From Paenibacillaceae bacterium GAS479 (GTDB taxonomy: Bacteria > Bacillota > Bacilli > Paenibacillales > Paenibacillaceae), in the NCBI GenBank assembly GCA_900105225.1, contig LT629764.1, positions 4,050,501 through 4,114,500 on the forward strand: 64,000 nt of DNA, written 5' to 3'. Under the pieces are notes generated by a model. The model was not told the origin of the DNA, ran no database searches, and saw only the letters and a list, made by a program, of their open reading frames with translations. A program made the translations under genes and the position numbers. This document shows positions 48,505 through 57,980 of the stretch, piece by piece. Within the stretch, counting starts at the first letter, position 1. Every line of letters begins with the position of its first letter.

Positions 48505-48894
48505 TTATTTGCGCAAATTCACGCCGACCATGCCGCCAAGAGCTCCCGCCAGAGCGACGATAAGGAACATGATTCCCGTCCGAACGCTCATACCCGCATC
48601 AGCAGCCAGAAAGCTGATTAGAAGCACCATCAGGCCATAAACCAAGCCAAGTGCTCCACCGTGGTACCAGCCCTTGGTGCCACTGCGTTTGCCAGAGGTG
48701 AAACCGCCGCACAGGGCGGCTGAACCGTGGACGCCGAGCGACCATGCTGGCAATGAATTTTCGCTGAGATTACCTCCGTAGAGCAGCAGTGACATCAGCA
48801 GCGCTCCAAGCGAGAGCCAGAGGCTCGCGGAAACTATTCCAGCAAGCATCGGAGAACTGAGGTGCATCTTTGGCACGTTTTTGATCGAATGCAT
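48505..48894 (-). CDS. TIGR04086-family membrane protein
   Basis: Four membrane segments cover the 129 residues (PMLAGIVSASLWLSLGALLMSLLL; LGVHGSAALCGGFTSGKR; GWYHGGALGLVYGLMVLL; GIMFLIVALAGALGGMVGVNLRK). The GGFTSGKRSGTKGWYHGG loop is characteristic. B. subtilis has a member (YrzE) at the same place next to DUF421 and spoVB. Function unknown. ATG 48894 lies 9 nt after GGAGGG; the in-frame GTG at 48903 is too close. Confidence 0.85.
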   Translation of the reverse strand: MHSIKNVPKMHLSSPMLAGIVSASLWLSLGALLMSLLLYGGNLSENSLPAWSLGVHGSAALCGGFTSGKRSGTKGWYHGGALGLVYGLMVLLISFLAADAGMSVRTGIMFLIVALAGALGGMVGVNLRK

Positions 48895-49100
48895 GGGAAT
48901 CACCCTCCATCGATTAGTTTACTTGTTTGTCTACTCCACCTTATGGTGGAGCCGGGGGAATTAGTACAGGCGCTCCTGAGCTTCCCGGTATGAGGAGGAA
49001 TTGGCAACATTTCAACGACTGCTAATACGCATGGACACGCGGAAGAAAGCCGACAATACCCCTTGATGAGGGCAGTGCCCGAGAGGGAGGCGTGATAGTT

Positions 49101-49961
49101 ATGGAATTCGGAACGCTCCTGCTGCGTACCGTTCTGATCTACTTTGTCGTGTTCCTGATCATGCGCATGATGGGGAAAAGGGAAATCGGCAAAATGAGCG
49201 TGTTTGACGTTGTGATCTCGTTCATGATCGCCGAAATTGCCGTACTCGTCATTGAGGATACGGATAGGTCGATGCTGGACGGCATCGTACCGATGGTGGC
49301 CTTGATGGCAATTCAAGTATTGATTGCGTTTATTAGCATGAAAAATCGCCGTATTCGGCTACTGTTTGATGGCAAGCCAAGCGTAATTATCGAGAAAGGC
49401 AAGCTCAATCAGAATGAAATGAGAAAGCAACGTTATAATCTCGACGATTTGTTGCAGCAGCTCCGGGAAAACCAAGTCGCCCGGGTATCCGACGTCGAGT
49501 TCGCAATTCTGGAAACGAGCGGCAAGTTGTCGGTATTTGAAAAGGATCAAGAGGAAAGCAGTAACAGCAGCAGTGACAGACGTTTCTCTAGAGGAACAGA
49601 ATTCGATTCTGAAGCTGGAACAACTGGATCGGCTGAAACAACGGAAAAAGCTGATCCCTCTTCAAGTAAAAAAGGGAGCTCGCTAGACAGCATATCCGAG
49701 AGTCAGGATGGGGAGAGCGATATTTTGGGAGGAGCGCGAGTAAGGATGGAGCTGCCGGTCAGCTACCGCTTCGAGGCGTTACCGATCCCGATCATTATGG
49801 ATGGCAAGGTACAAGACCAGAGTTTGGAGAAGCTTGGAAAGAACCGCTTCTGGTTGAAGCAGCAGTTGCGCAAGTTCAATGTGTCGGATTACAAACAGGT
49901 GTTTTTCTGCTCAGTGGATCACAAGGGCGAGTTATTCGTTGATGCCAACAACAAAAAGTAA
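49101..49961 (+). CDS. DUF421-domain membrane protein (YetF/YrbG type)
   Basis: Three N-terminal membrane segments (LLLRTVLIYFVVFLIMRMMGKREIGKMSVFDVVISFMIAE) lead into the cytoplasmic DUF421 domain (GKPSVIIEKGKLNQNEMRKQRYNLDDLLQQLRENQV), with the family end VFFCSVDHKGELFVD. The molecular role is not established. About 65 residues rich in Ser, Glu and Asp (about 150-215) are inserted in the domain. ATG 49101 lies 10 nt after GGGAGGC. Position matches YrbG in B. subtilis. Confidence 0.85.
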   Translation: MEFGTLLLRTVLIYFVVFLIMRMMGKREIGKMSVFDVVISFMIAEIAVLVIEDTDRSMLDGIVPMVALMAIQVLIAFISMKNRRIRLLFDGKPSVIIEKGKLNQNEMRKQRYNLDDLLQQLRENQVARVSDVEFAILETSGKLSVFEKDQEESSNSSSDRRFSRGTEFDSEAGTTGSAETTEKADPSSSKKGSSLDSISESQDGESDILGGARVRMELPVSYRFEALPIPIIMDGKVQDQSLEKLGKNRFWLKQQLRKFNVSDYKQVFFCSVDHKGELFVDANNKK

Positions 49962-49988
49962 GCAGCCGACCACGGCTGCTTTTTTGCA
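49961..49988. terminator. hairpin terminator between converging DUF421 gene and spoVB
   Basis: AGCAGCCG pairs with CGGCTGCT around ACCA, followed by TTTTTGC on the + strand. Confidence 0.85.
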
Positions 49989-49991
49989 TCT

Positions 49992-51668
49992 TTAAAACCA
50001 ACGCCCGATTCCGGGTAGCCGTTGCAGGTCATGACGGTCAATGATGCCCATTATTGCCATGAGCAGGATATAAATTAATGCGCTCGTAGCACAGGCTACA
50101 AGCAGCCCGATCCACTCCAGCGTCAGCGGATGATGCGACATAATCCAGCGGCAAGCGGCTCCCATAATAATCATCGCTGCTCCTACTTTGATAAAGTCTG
50201 GCAGCTTCATGCGGTAACCGGAAATACGAAGCACGCTGATTCCGTGCAGCAACGTCACGAGAATGTAGTTGACCGTAATTGCGATGACGGCTCCATAAAT
50301 ACCGAGCTCTGGCCGCGACGTCAGCTCCACGATGAGAAACAGTTTGACGGCGGCGCCGACCATCGTATTCATCAGGGCGATGCCGGGCTTGTCGAGCGCC
50401 TGCAGCGTCGCCTGCAGTGGACCTTGCAAGTAGATGAAGATGCCTGCCGGAGCCAGCAGCGCGAGCAGCGGCGCGATCTCAGCATGATTGTAGAGAAGGC
50501 GGACAAGAGGCTCGGCCAACAACCCCATGATGACGACAAATGGCGCACCGCAGACAAGAGCGAGCCGGAGCGATTGATGCAGCCGCTTGTGGATGGCGGC
50601 TCTGTCGCCTCTCGCCGCAGCAGATGAAAGCGAAGGAATGAGCGAGACGGACAACGAGTAAGTTAACGCCGTCGGCAAAAGGATCAGAGGAAGGATCATG
50701 CCCTGCAGTGCTCCGTATTGGGCGGTGGCGGCGCCGATGGCGATACCTGCTGTGGCCAGGCTGCGGACTGTCAGAATCGATTCCACCAAGTAGGAGAGCG
50801 AGCCGACCAGCCTGCTGCCGGTAATCGGCATAGATAAGCGAAGCAGCCTTCGCAATATGGGGGCGCGATGGCCGGGATGTTTAGCCTTTGCCGATTTCAG
50901 TGGCAACGATCCGGTTGATGTTACTCCTGGTACGGGGAGATCGACTTTTAGCATGGTCGGTGTTCCCATATGCAGTAAGTCGGCTGTCACCAGATCAGCG
51001 GCAGTGTCATCTTGCGGAACTGCCGGCCGCTCCTCCCGTCGATCCCTCCGGGCATGGACAAGCATGACGGCGAGTGCTGCCACTTCGCCAAGGACGGTTC
51101 CCATCATCGCTCCTGCGGCAGCCCACTGTAAGCCCATCGGCAGCAGCAGCGCGGCCAGCGTCAGTTGGGCGGCAATACGGAGAATCGTTTCCACGACTTG
51201 AGACTGCGCAGTCGGAATCATATTTTGCCTACCTTGGAAGTAGCCGCGATAAACGGATGAAATACCAATAATGAGCAGCATAGGTGTCATGACGAGAAAT
51301 GCTTCGTATACCCTCGGGTCGGTCAGTACTCTTGTTGTAATCCACTTCGCACTAACGAGCATTGTTCCAGTCATGAGCAGCGCAAGGGTGATCGTGAGGC
51401 CCATCGCCGTCCGGAAAATTTGCCTGACCCTTTTGCTGTCTCCCTGTGACTCAGCCTCGGCGACCCATTTGGCGACTGCAACTGGAATGCCGCCTGTTAT
51501 AAGTGTCAGCAGCACGCCGAGGAAAGGATAACAGAGCTGGTAAAGGCCGACTCCCTCCGCGCCAATAACACGAGGGAGCGCAATACGTGGGACGAAGCCG
51601 AGAATTCGATTGATGACTCCTGCCGCTAACAGAATCATCGCTCCTTTGATGAATGTTTGTTTCGTCAT
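49992..51668 (-). CDS. spoVB: stage V sporulation protein B, MATE/MVF-like flippase
   Basis: Polytopic membrane protein needed for cortex synthesis, probably handling lipid-linked precursors. MTKQTFIKGAMILLAAGVINRILGFVPRIALPRVIGAEGVGLYQLCYP-type start and about fourteen hydrophobic segments match the family. A hydrophilic insertion of about 75 residues (about 195-270) makes it 558 long against about 518. ATG 51668 follows AAGGAAGG; the open frame reaches 52175 but that part overlaps comN. Lies beside comN as in B. subtilis. Confidence 0.92.
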   Translation of the reverse strand: MTKQTFIKGAMILLAAGVINRILGFVPRIALPRVIGAEGVGLYQLCYPFLGVLLTLITGGIPVAVAKWVAEAESQGDSKRVRQIFRTAMGLTITLALLMTGTMLVSAKWITTRVLTDPRVYEAFLVMTPMLLIIGISSVYRGYFQGRQNMIPTAQSQVVETILRIAAQLTLAALLLPMGLQWAAAGAMMGTVLGEVAALAVMLVHARRDRREERPAVPQDDTAADLVTADLLHMGTPTMLKVDLPVPGVTSTGSLPLKSAKAKHPGHRAPILRRLLRLSMPITGSRLVGSLSYLVESILTVRSLATAGIAIGAATAQYGALQGMILPLILLPTALTYSLSVSLIPSLSSAAARGDRAAIHKRLHQSLRLALVCGAPFVVIMGLLAEPLVRLLYNHAEIAPLLALLAPAGIFIYLQGPLQATLQALDKPGIALMNTMVGAAVKLFLIVELTSRPELGIYGAVIAITVNYILVTLLHGISVLRISGYRMKLPDFIKVGAAMIIMGAACRWIMSHHPLTLEWIGLLVACATSALIYILLMAIMGIIDRHDLQRLPGIGRWF

Positions 51669-51890
51669 AGCAACCTTCCTTTTCCGCATCCGATATCGGC
51701 TCCGCCAGGCGCCGCAAGGGGCAGCACAGAGCACGTCCGTATAGCAGTTTATGCGGGAGTGGGTAGGGGGCATGTCTGTCTTTTTCAGTGGGAGACAACT
51801 CGGCAGGCAGGAATTAGCACCCCTGTGTCGAAGGAGTTGAGCAGAGCAACGGCTGGAAGTTACGAGCAGCGTAGGGAGGCGGCAGGCCGG

Positions 51891-52163
51891 ATGACGGAGG
51901 TTTGGGATACAGTGGAATATGGGGCGGGCATAACGGAAGATGAGATTAGCATTGAACTGTTGTCCCTTTGTGAGAGCAAGGCGGAAGAGTTTCGGTGGAT
52001 CGGTTATGAATCGGTCGTGGCGCAAGATATATGGGAATGTGTGAATTCGAAGTATAAGAAAAGCGGGGACCCGCTTTTGCATCGGCTTGTTAACGATATA
52101 TTGTCGCTTAAGCCGCAGCAGCTGATGAACTATTTGACGATGAGCGCGTGGCAGGCACCTTGA
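51891..52163 (+). CDS. comN: ComN-like post-transcriptional regulator
   Basis: A 90-residue protein whose core (LLSLCESKAEEFRWIGYESVVAQDIWECV and LHRLVNDILSLKPQQLMNYLTMSAW) matches the YrzD/ComN family. ComN acts on comE mRNA and binds DivIVA in B. subtilis. GGGAGG lies 12 nt before the ATG; longer upstream starts are possible. Divergent from spoVB, with its own terminator. Confidence 0.85.
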   Translation: MTEVWDTVEYGAGITEDEISIELLSLCESKAEEFRWIGYESVVAQDIWECVNSKYKKSGDPLLHRLVNDILSLKPQQLMNYLTMSAWQAP

Positions 52164-52181
52164 TGGCGAGGTCAATTAAAG

Positions 52182-52228
52182 AAAGGTACAGTTCCTCAAT
52201 AAAGCTGAGGCGACTGTACCTTTTTCTG
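52182..52228. terminator. hairpin terminator between comN and the sulfatase gene
   Basis: AAAGGTACAG pairs with CTGTACCTTT, with an inner CCTCA/TGAGG stem, and T runs on both strands, so it can serve both converging genes. Confidence 0.85.
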
Positions 52229-52261
52229 TAAATGGGTTATGCAACTGTACAAGAGAGCAGT

Positions 52262-53797
52262 CTAAGCTCCAGAAATTCGCGGCATCGGCATCGATTCTTT
52301 GCCAAGCTCGGCCCAAGCATATTTTAGAAGCAGCTCTGACTTGAGACTTGCTGCTGCCGGATCATCCCATAAGTTGTTCAACTCTTGAGGATCCTCTTGC
52401 AAATCGAAAATTTCACCATAAGTCTGGTTGTAATAAACCGTGATTTTATAGCGCGAGTCCACATAAGTCTTCTGGTGGATCGTCGTTGGTTCATGCCTGA
52501 ACTCGCAAATGGCGTGATCTCTGGCGTGTCCGGACTCGCCTAGCCAAACTTTTTTCTGATCGACGCCGGTCATCGCATATGGAATTTTGATATCGCAGAA
52601 CGACAAAAATGTCGGTGCCAGATCGACCAGAGATTGAATGGCTTCGCTCGTCTGACCTGCAGGAATATGGCCTGGGTAGCGGGCGATAAACGGAAGTTTG
52701 ATCAAATCCTCGTAGTGGAAGCCGCCTTTAGCCTGCAAGCCATGCTGCCCGAAGAAATGACCATGATCCGTTGTGAACACAACAATGGTGTTGTCCGCAA
52801 TTCCAAGCTCATCAAGCTTGTCTAAAATGCGGCCAATATATTTGTCCATCATGGTGACCATGCCATAATAAACGCCGACCAGCTTTTTCTTGTCATAATC
52901 CGTTAACTTTGGCTGATGGCCGTATTCATAGTAGTTATGCGAACGGTAACCATGAATGCCTTTACCGGTTTCGGCTAAATCAGAGAAGTCCGGTTTATCC
53001 TCTTGCGTCTTGGCAAAATGCGGCGGGTTCCTGTCATGCTCACCTGGAACCATCGTTGGAATCGTCAGCTGATCCGGGTCGTACATGGAGTCCCATGGCT
53101 CCGGAACTAAGTATTCGGGATGCGGATCGAAGAAGCTCGACCATAGGAAGAAGCTTTCGTCATTCGATTCATATTGCTCAAGCAAGGCGTTTGTGCGTTC
53201 TGCAATCCACGTATTGTAATGGAATTCCTCCGGGATCGGCCAGGTGTACATTTGGGTTCGGTCCATCGTGCCGGTAGGCGGCAGGAAGTAATCCCTCCAG
53301 TTATCACAGCCCTTTTCCTCCAGCCATAATGCGTAATGCTGCCCTACATGAGCTTCATTCACATGGTTTCTTGCCAGCTCTACATGATTGAAGCCGTAGA
53401 AGTTTTCTTTATAATTTTTCCAGAAGTCCAGATCCTGCAGGAAAGGGTAGGCTTCCAGGGAAGGAAACTCCTCGGTCGAGCCAAGTGGCTGAAAATGTGC
53501 TTTCCCCACCAATGCAGTCTGGTAACCAGCTGCTAAAAAGTCCTCCCCTACTGTATGGCGATCCTCCATCAGCTTAGTACCTAGTGTCCAAGCGCCATGC
53601 TGGCTCGGATACATGCCGGTAATGATCGACGCGCGGGTCGGCGTACAGGTCGGATTAGGGCAGTAAGCCCGATTGAACGTAGTCCCTTGGCGCACAAGCC
53701 GATCCAGATTAGGCGTATGAATCTCGCTATTAAAAGCGCCAATGGTATTCCAGTGCTGCTGATCGCTCGTAATCAAGAGAACATTAGGTTTTTTCAT
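52262..53797 (-). CDS. sulfatase-family hydrolase (Cys type)
   Basis: Alkaline-phosphatase-fold sulfatase. The formylglycine motif is CTPTRAS with Cys51; Asp12 in NVLLITSDQQ and TTDHGHFFGQHG near 340 supply metal and active-site residues. There is no signal peptide, so it acts in the cytoplasm. The 511-residue length fits choline- or aryl-sulfatases; the substrate is not evident. Activation would need a formylglycine-generating enzyme encoded elsewhere. AAGGAGGCGG precedes the ATG. Divergent from an AraC regulator, its likely activator. The pair interrupts the comN-secD order. Confidence 0.9.
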   Translation of the reverse strand: MKKPNVLLITSDQQHWNTIGAFNSEIHTPNLDRLVRQGTTFNRAYCPNPTCTPTRASIITGMYPSQHGAWTLGTKLMEDRHTVGEDFLAAGYQTALVGKAHFQPLGSTEEFPSLEAYPFLQDLDFWKNYKENFYGFNHVELARNHVNEAHVGQHYALWLEEKGCDNWRDYFLPPTGTMDRTQMYTWPIPEEFHYNTWIAERTNALLEQYESNDESFFLWSSFFDPHPEYLVPEPWDSMYDPDQLTIPTMVPGEHDRNPPHFAKTQEDKPDFSDLAETGKGIHGYRSHNYYEYGHQPKLTDYDKKKLVGVYYGMVTMMDKYIGRILDKLDELGIADNTIVVFTTDHGHFFGQHGLQAKGGFHYEDLIKLPFIARYPGHIPAGQTSEAIQSLVDLAPTFLSFCDIKIPYAMTGVDQKKVWLGESGHARDHAICEFRHEPTTIHQKTYVDSRYKITVYYNQTYGEIFDLQEDPQELNNLWDDPAAASLKSELLLKYAWAELGKESMPMPRISGA

Positions 53798-53910
53798 TTG
53801 TCCGCCTCCTTCATTCGATTATAAAAAAAGGGGTATTCGCGTGGAATGGCAAATTGTATGATGAATTTATCATTTTGTTAGATTCCTTAGAAATGCGAAT
53901 GGAGCGAGGA

Positions 53911-54780
53911 ATGATGCTGGAATATGATATTGAGTTTGCTGAGTTCCTCTATTATTCCCCTACAGAAATGGACATAGAGAGCCCTTTCTGGTTGTTGAGA
54001 GCAGGGCATAGCATCGCCAAGCCTGGCTACCGGGTCGGGCCGCGGAGAATTGAATGTTATAGTATTCATTTTGTCAGGGAAGGCAGGCTCGTTGTAGAGA
54101 GCGGCGGGAAGCGAACTGTGCTGCAGGCCGGGGATGTTTTTTGTATGTATCCGAACCGAACCTATGTGTATTACCGAGAAAATGATCGGGACAACTTACA
54201 GCTCGCATGGCTTAGATTTGATGGGCCGGGAATGGGGAGGTTGCTGACACACGCAGGTTTTAAGCCGGAGGCGCCATGCCGAAGGGGCAAATGGAACGCC
54301 GAGCTTCAGGGACTAATCGAGGCTATTTTTGCAGAGCTGAGGGCGGAAGGGCGAGATCAAATTGCAGCATGTCTGGAGCTCAAAAGCATGTTGTACCGAT
54401 TTTTTTCGTATTTCATTCAACTTGGCGAAGCAACCGAGACGGACCAAACCGTGAAAAAAAGCTGGGTTGCTCATTCCATGGATTATATTAAACTGCATGC
54501 GACAGAAGGCATTACGGTGCAGCAGGTTGCAAATTTTGCGGGACTGAACCGTACTTATTTCTCCACTATATTTACGAAGTCTGCAGGAATTTCGCCAGCA
54601 GATTATATTGCCAATATAAAAATGAATAAAGCAAAGGAAATGCTGCTGACCACATCGGCTTCTGTCACGGAAATCGCCTATTCTCTCGGTTATCCGACGC
54701 TGTTTGCGTTCACGCGAGCTTTCAAGAACTACCATTCATTGTCACCTTCCGGCTACCGGAAGCAGAACAACTCTCAATAA
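53911..54780 (+). CDS. AraC-family transcriptional regulator
   Basis: A cupin-like ligand-binding N-terminal domain (about 30-130; YSIHFVREGRLVVESGGKRTVLQAGDVFCMYPNR) and two helix-turn-helix motifs at the C-terminus (ITVQQVANFAGLNRTYFSTIFTKSAG; SVTEIAYSLGYPTLFAFTRAFKNYHSLSPSGYR). Likely senses a sugar or sulfated compound and controls the divergent sulfatase. ATG 53911 follows GGAGCGAGG; in-frame ATG 53854 lacks a binding site. Length 289 is typical. Confidence 0.88.
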   Translation: MMLEYDIEFAEFLYYSPTEMDIESPFWLLRAGHSIAKPGYRVGPRRIECYSIHFVREGRLVVESGGKRTVLQAGDVFCMYPNRTYVYYRENDRDNLQLAWLRFDGPGMGRLLTHAGFKPEAPCRRGKWNAELQGLIEAIFAELRAEGRDQIAACLELKSMLYRFFSYFIQLGEATETDQTVKKSWVAHSMDYIKLHATEGITVQQVANFAGLNRTYFSTIFTKSAGISPADYIANIKMNKAKEMLLTTSASVTEIAYSLGYPTLFAFTRAFKNYHSLSPSGYRKQNNSQ

Positions 54781-54817
54781 AAAGAGTTTAAAGATACGAC
54801 GCAATTTTCGTTTCATT

Positions 54818-54846
54818 TTGACTCCATTTTTACGCATCGCTATAAT
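54818..54846 (+). promoter_or_regulatory. sigma-A promoter of secD-secF
   Basis: TTGACT, a 17-nt spacer, then TATAAT, 38 nt before the secD ATG. Near-consensus. Confidence 0.9.
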
Positions 54847-54883
54847 AGATATGATTGAGAACTTAAGGGGGAACATCAGGCAT

Positions 54884-56155
54884 ATGAAACGGATGCTCGC
54901 ATTCCTGCTCATTGTCGTCGTAAGCTTAGGCGTCATTGGTGCAACAAGTCCCGCCCTATTTGAAAAATCAAGGCTAGGCCTAGATCTCAGGGGCGGTTTT
55001 GAGATTCTGTACCAGGCTACGCCATTGTACGAAGGCGGCAGTGTAACGAAGGAATCGTTGAATGAAACGGCCAAGAGCCTTGAGAAACGGGTGAACCAGA
55101 ACGGCGCTTCGGAGCCGGAGGTTACTACGGAAGGGTCGGACCGGATCCGCATTCGTATTGCCGGCATGGCGGAAGACAAGGAAGCTGAGCTGCGCGAGAC
55201 GCTCGTCAAGCCAGCTAATCTGACTTTCCGCAGTATGCGTGGCTGCGCCGATGATGCAGGCTACTGCAAAGTCGAGCTGACCGGCCAGGACTTCCAGGAG
55301 AATGGCGCTTCCGTTCAGCAGGATGGATTGAATCAGTTTGGTATCGCTATTAAGCTCAAGGATGCATCGAAGTTCGCTGAGGTTACTCGCGAGGTGGCCA
55401 AGCTGCCGGAAGGCAAAAATAATCTGGCCATCTATTTGGATGGTACGGAAATTTCGGCACCGCGTGTAAGCGGAGAAATCCCTAGCAGCGAAGCTTCCAT
55501 TACGGGTACTTTCACCCGCGAAGAAGCGATGCAGCTGCGTGATACGATTAACCTCGGCGCTCTTCCGCTGAAGCTGGAGGTCAAGTATACCCAGTCTGTG
55601 GGCGCGACGCTGGGCAAGCAATCGCTCCAAGACACCATTTTTGCTGGTGTAATCGGCACGGTATTTATCGTCCTATTCATGCTTGTTTTCTATCGTATTC
55701 CTGGACTCGCGGCAAGCGTGTCGCTGATCATCTATACGTGGCTGCTGCTAGCGGCGCATATCGCGCTCGACGCGACGTTGACGCTGCCCGGCATCGCGGC
55801 ATTCATCCTCGGTATCGGTATCGCTGTTGATGCGAATATCATTACTGCGGAGCGGATTAAGGAAGAGTTGCGTAACGGCAAGAGCCTGCAGAGCGCGTTC
55901 CGCGCTGGCTCCAAAACGTCGCTGCGGACGATTATCGACTCCCACGTCACGACGATTATTGCATCGCTCGTATTGTTCTTTATCGGGGTTGGCTCGGTTA
56001 AGGGCTTCGCAATTACGCTGTTGCTCAGCGTATTGATCAGCCTTATATCCAATGTGTTGGTTTCCCGATACTTGCTCTGGCTTATGATCAAGAGCGGCTT
56101 GTTCGTCAAACCGGGCTATTATGGCGTAAAGGAGAGTGAGATTCGTGCACTCTAA
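54884..56155 (+). CDS. secD: protein translocase subunit SecD
   Basis: With SecF it uses proton motive force to finish export. One membrane segment, then LGLDLRGGFEILYQ (conserved D-R-G-G), a periplasmic part, and five further segments with GLPGIAAFILGIGIAVDANIITAERIKEELR. Length of 423 is normal for a separate SecD; in B. subtilis SecDF is fused. ATG 54884 follows AAGGGGG; an open frame further upstream overlaps the AraC gene end. Overlaps secF. Confidence 0.95.
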   Translation: MKRMLAFLLIVVVSLGVIGATSPALFEKSRLGLDLRGGFEILYQATPLYEGGSVTKESLNETAKSLEKRVNQNGASEPEVTTEGSDRIRIRIAGMAEDKEAELRETLVKPANLTFRSMRGCADDAGYCKVELTGQDFQENGASVQQDGLNQFGIAIKLKDASKFAEVTREVAKLPEGKNNLAIYLDGTEISAPRVSGEIPSSEASITGTFTREEAMQLRDTINLGALPLKLEVKYTQSVGATLGKQSLQDTIFAGVIGTVFIVLFMLVFYRIPGLAASVSLIIYTWLLLAAHIALDATLTLPGIAAFILGIGIAVDANIITAERIKEELRNGKSLQSAFRAGSKTSLRTIIDSHVTTIIASLVLFFIGVGSVKGFAITLLLSVLISLISNVLVSRYLLWLMIKSGLFVKPGYYGVKESEIRAL

Positions 56156-57065
56156 GGAATCCCGGATTGACTTTGTCCGTTACAGCAAGTATTTTTATAT
56201 TTTTGCTATCGTTGTCACGCTTGCAGGTATTATCTCACTGGCGACGCTCGGCCTCAATTATGGCGTAGACTTTAAGTCAGGCTCCAGCGTTGATGTGCAA
56301 TCGACCAAAAATTTGGAGAGCCAGCGCGCTCAGATTGAGACGTTCCTCACCGAAGGCGAATACGGCAAGCATAATCCGCCGACTTTTGGCCAGGATCGGA
56401 TGACGATCCGCTTTGATGAGGTACTTTCCCAAACGCAAGAAAATAAGCTTAAAACCGATCTTAAAGCGAAGTTCGATCCGGCTTCGTCTGTTGAGGTAAA
56501 TACCGTTGACGTTGAAATTGCTCGTGAGATGCAATGGAATGCTTTGAAGGCGATGATTGTTGCCAGCGTTGCGATTGTCATTTACATGGCAATCCGTTTT
56601 GAATGGCGCTTTGGCTTCGCGGCTGTTGTCTCGCTCGTTCATGACGCCTTCCTTGTCATCAGCATTTTCTCGGTGTTTCGACTGGAGGTCAACTTGCCCT
56701 TCATCGTCGCCGTTCTGACCATCATTGGTTATTCGATCAACGATACGATTGTTATATTTGACCGAATTCGCGAAAATCTGCGTTTTGCCAAGGTTAAGTC
56801 CGACGATGACCTGCGTAAGCTGGTCAATGACAGCGTATGGCAGACGATGACCCGCTCGATCAACACAGCAATTACCGTGTTGTTCGCCGCCGCGGCGCTT
56901 TATGTCTTCGGTAGTGAGTCGATTCGTCTGTTCTCGCTCGCCATGCTGATCGGCCTGGTTTGCGGAGCGTATTCCTCCATCTTCATCGCAAGCCCGCTGT
57001 GGCTGCTCTTGAAGAAGAAGTCTAAGCAGAAGCAGCTGCCTACGGGCAACCCAACTGCTTCTTAG
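56145..57065 (+). CDS. secF: protein translocase subunit SecF
   Basis: Six membrane segments with LGLNYGVDFKSGSSVDVQ at the first periplasmic start and VLTIIGYSINDTIVIFDRIRENLR in the core are diagnostic. GTG 56145 lies 10 nt after AAAGGAG; GTG 56136 would sit on the binding site. Overlaps the secD stop by 11 nt. Length 306. Confidence 0.95.
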   Translation: MHSKESRIDFVRYSKYFYIFAIVVTLAGIISLATLGLNYGVDFKSGSSVDVQSTKNLESQRAQIETFLTEGEYGKHNPPTFGQDRMTIRFDEVLSQTQENKLKTDLKAKFDPASSVEVNTVDVEIAREMQWNALKAMIVASVAIVIYMAIRFEWRFGFAAVVSLVHDAFLVISIFSVFRLEVNLPFIVAVLTIIGYSINDTIVIFDRIRENLRFAKVKSDDDLRKLVNDSVWQTMTRSINTAITVLFAAAALYVFGSESIRLFSLAMLIGLVCGAYSSIFIASPLWLLLKKKSKQKQLPTGNPTAS

Positions 57066-57080
57066 TCAGGAGGCGGCCAA

Positions 57081-57968
57081 ATGGCTATTAACCGGCAGCC
57101 CGCTGCTGTCGCTGGCATGAGGGAGCCGCTTATCCATGTGGGGCTCGCGCTAGTCAAAGGAGCATCAGGTGCATGGCTCGGAAGCACGGCAGTGCTTTCC
57201 GATGCGTTCCGGTCCGCTGGAGACGCATGCGGCAGTTATCTGTCCCATAGCGAGACCGCAGCGCGGCGGCCTCGTCGCTTCAAGCTTGGGGGCGGAGAGC
57301 ATGCTCCAGCTTATCTATTCTCCATTCTGCTCATGCTCATCGGTTTGGAAGTTGTGATGCTTGCGGTCCAGAATATGCTGTCATCACTAGATGAGTATCC
57401 GAGATGGCCGGCTGCATTTGCCGTGCCGATCTGCCTCGCGCTGAGACTGTGGCTCCTACGCGGAGCAGTACCTGCAACGGAGTGGCTGTCTTCGCTAATT
57501 GCAGCGGCCGGAGCTGGTGCGGCATGGGCGGGCGGCGAACGCGGCATTGAGTGGATGCTTTATATGGATCCGCTGGCTTCCGCGTTCATCGGCATCATCA
57601 TCGTCTGCAAAGGTTACGGACTAATTATGCAGACTGGCAAGCAGAGGAGCGAGACTCGCGAGGTTGACGGCGAGCTGGCGGGAGATTTGATGGAGCTCAT
57701 CCAGCGCGTTGATGGCGTTGTGACTGTAGAGGCTGCACATCCATCGAATAGCGGTGGTAAGCTGACAGCTGATATCGTCATTAGCGTCAATCCACGCATC
57801 TCTGTGCTGGAAGGCGCCGAAATCGCGCGACGCGTGAAGCTGTTGGTCCAGAAACGTTTCCTGCAGATCGTTGAAGTCAAAATTTGCGTAGAGCCTTACA
57901 ATCCAGGCTATCCATACAAGTCCAATCATGATCCCAACCAGGATCATATTCCGACATTGTTACAATAA
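57081..57968 (+). CDS. cation diffusion facilitator-like membrane protein, metal site degenerate
   Basis: CDF proteins exchange Zn, Mn or other metals for protons. The fold is recognisable: VKGASGAWLGSTAVLSDAFRSAGDA in the second segment, four or five membrane segments in all, and a C-terminal dimerisation domain (about 200-280; VDGVVTVEAAHPSNSGGKLTADIVISV). The usual His before Ser in the DALHS-type motif is Arg here (DAFRS), and no HxxxD metal pair can be found in the fifth segment, where ATEWLSSLIAA stands instead. Transport is therefore doubtful. Position between secF and recJ. AGGAGGCGG precedes the ATG. Confidence 0.75.
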   Translation: MAINRQPAAVAGMREPLIHVGLALVKGASGAWLGSTAVLSDAFRSAGDACGSYLSHSETAARRPRRFKLGGGEHAPAYLFSILLMLIGLEVVMLAVQNMLSSLDEYPRWPAAFAVPICLALRLWLLRGAVPATEWLSSLIAAAGAGAAWAGGERGIEWMLYMDPLASAFIGIIIVCKGYGLIMQTGKQRSETREVDGELAGDLMELIQRVDGVVTVEAAHPSNSGGKLTADIVISVNPRISVLEGAEIARRVKLLVQKRFLQIVEVKICVEPYNPGYPYKSNHDPNQDHIPTLLQ

Positions 57969-57980
57969 TCAGGTAAGTTG

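Noticed and set aside
51669-52175. N-terminal extension of spoVB to 727 residues
   Set aside because: It lies antisense to comN, has no SpoVB-like sequence, and a good AAGGAAGG plus ATG mark the start at 51668.
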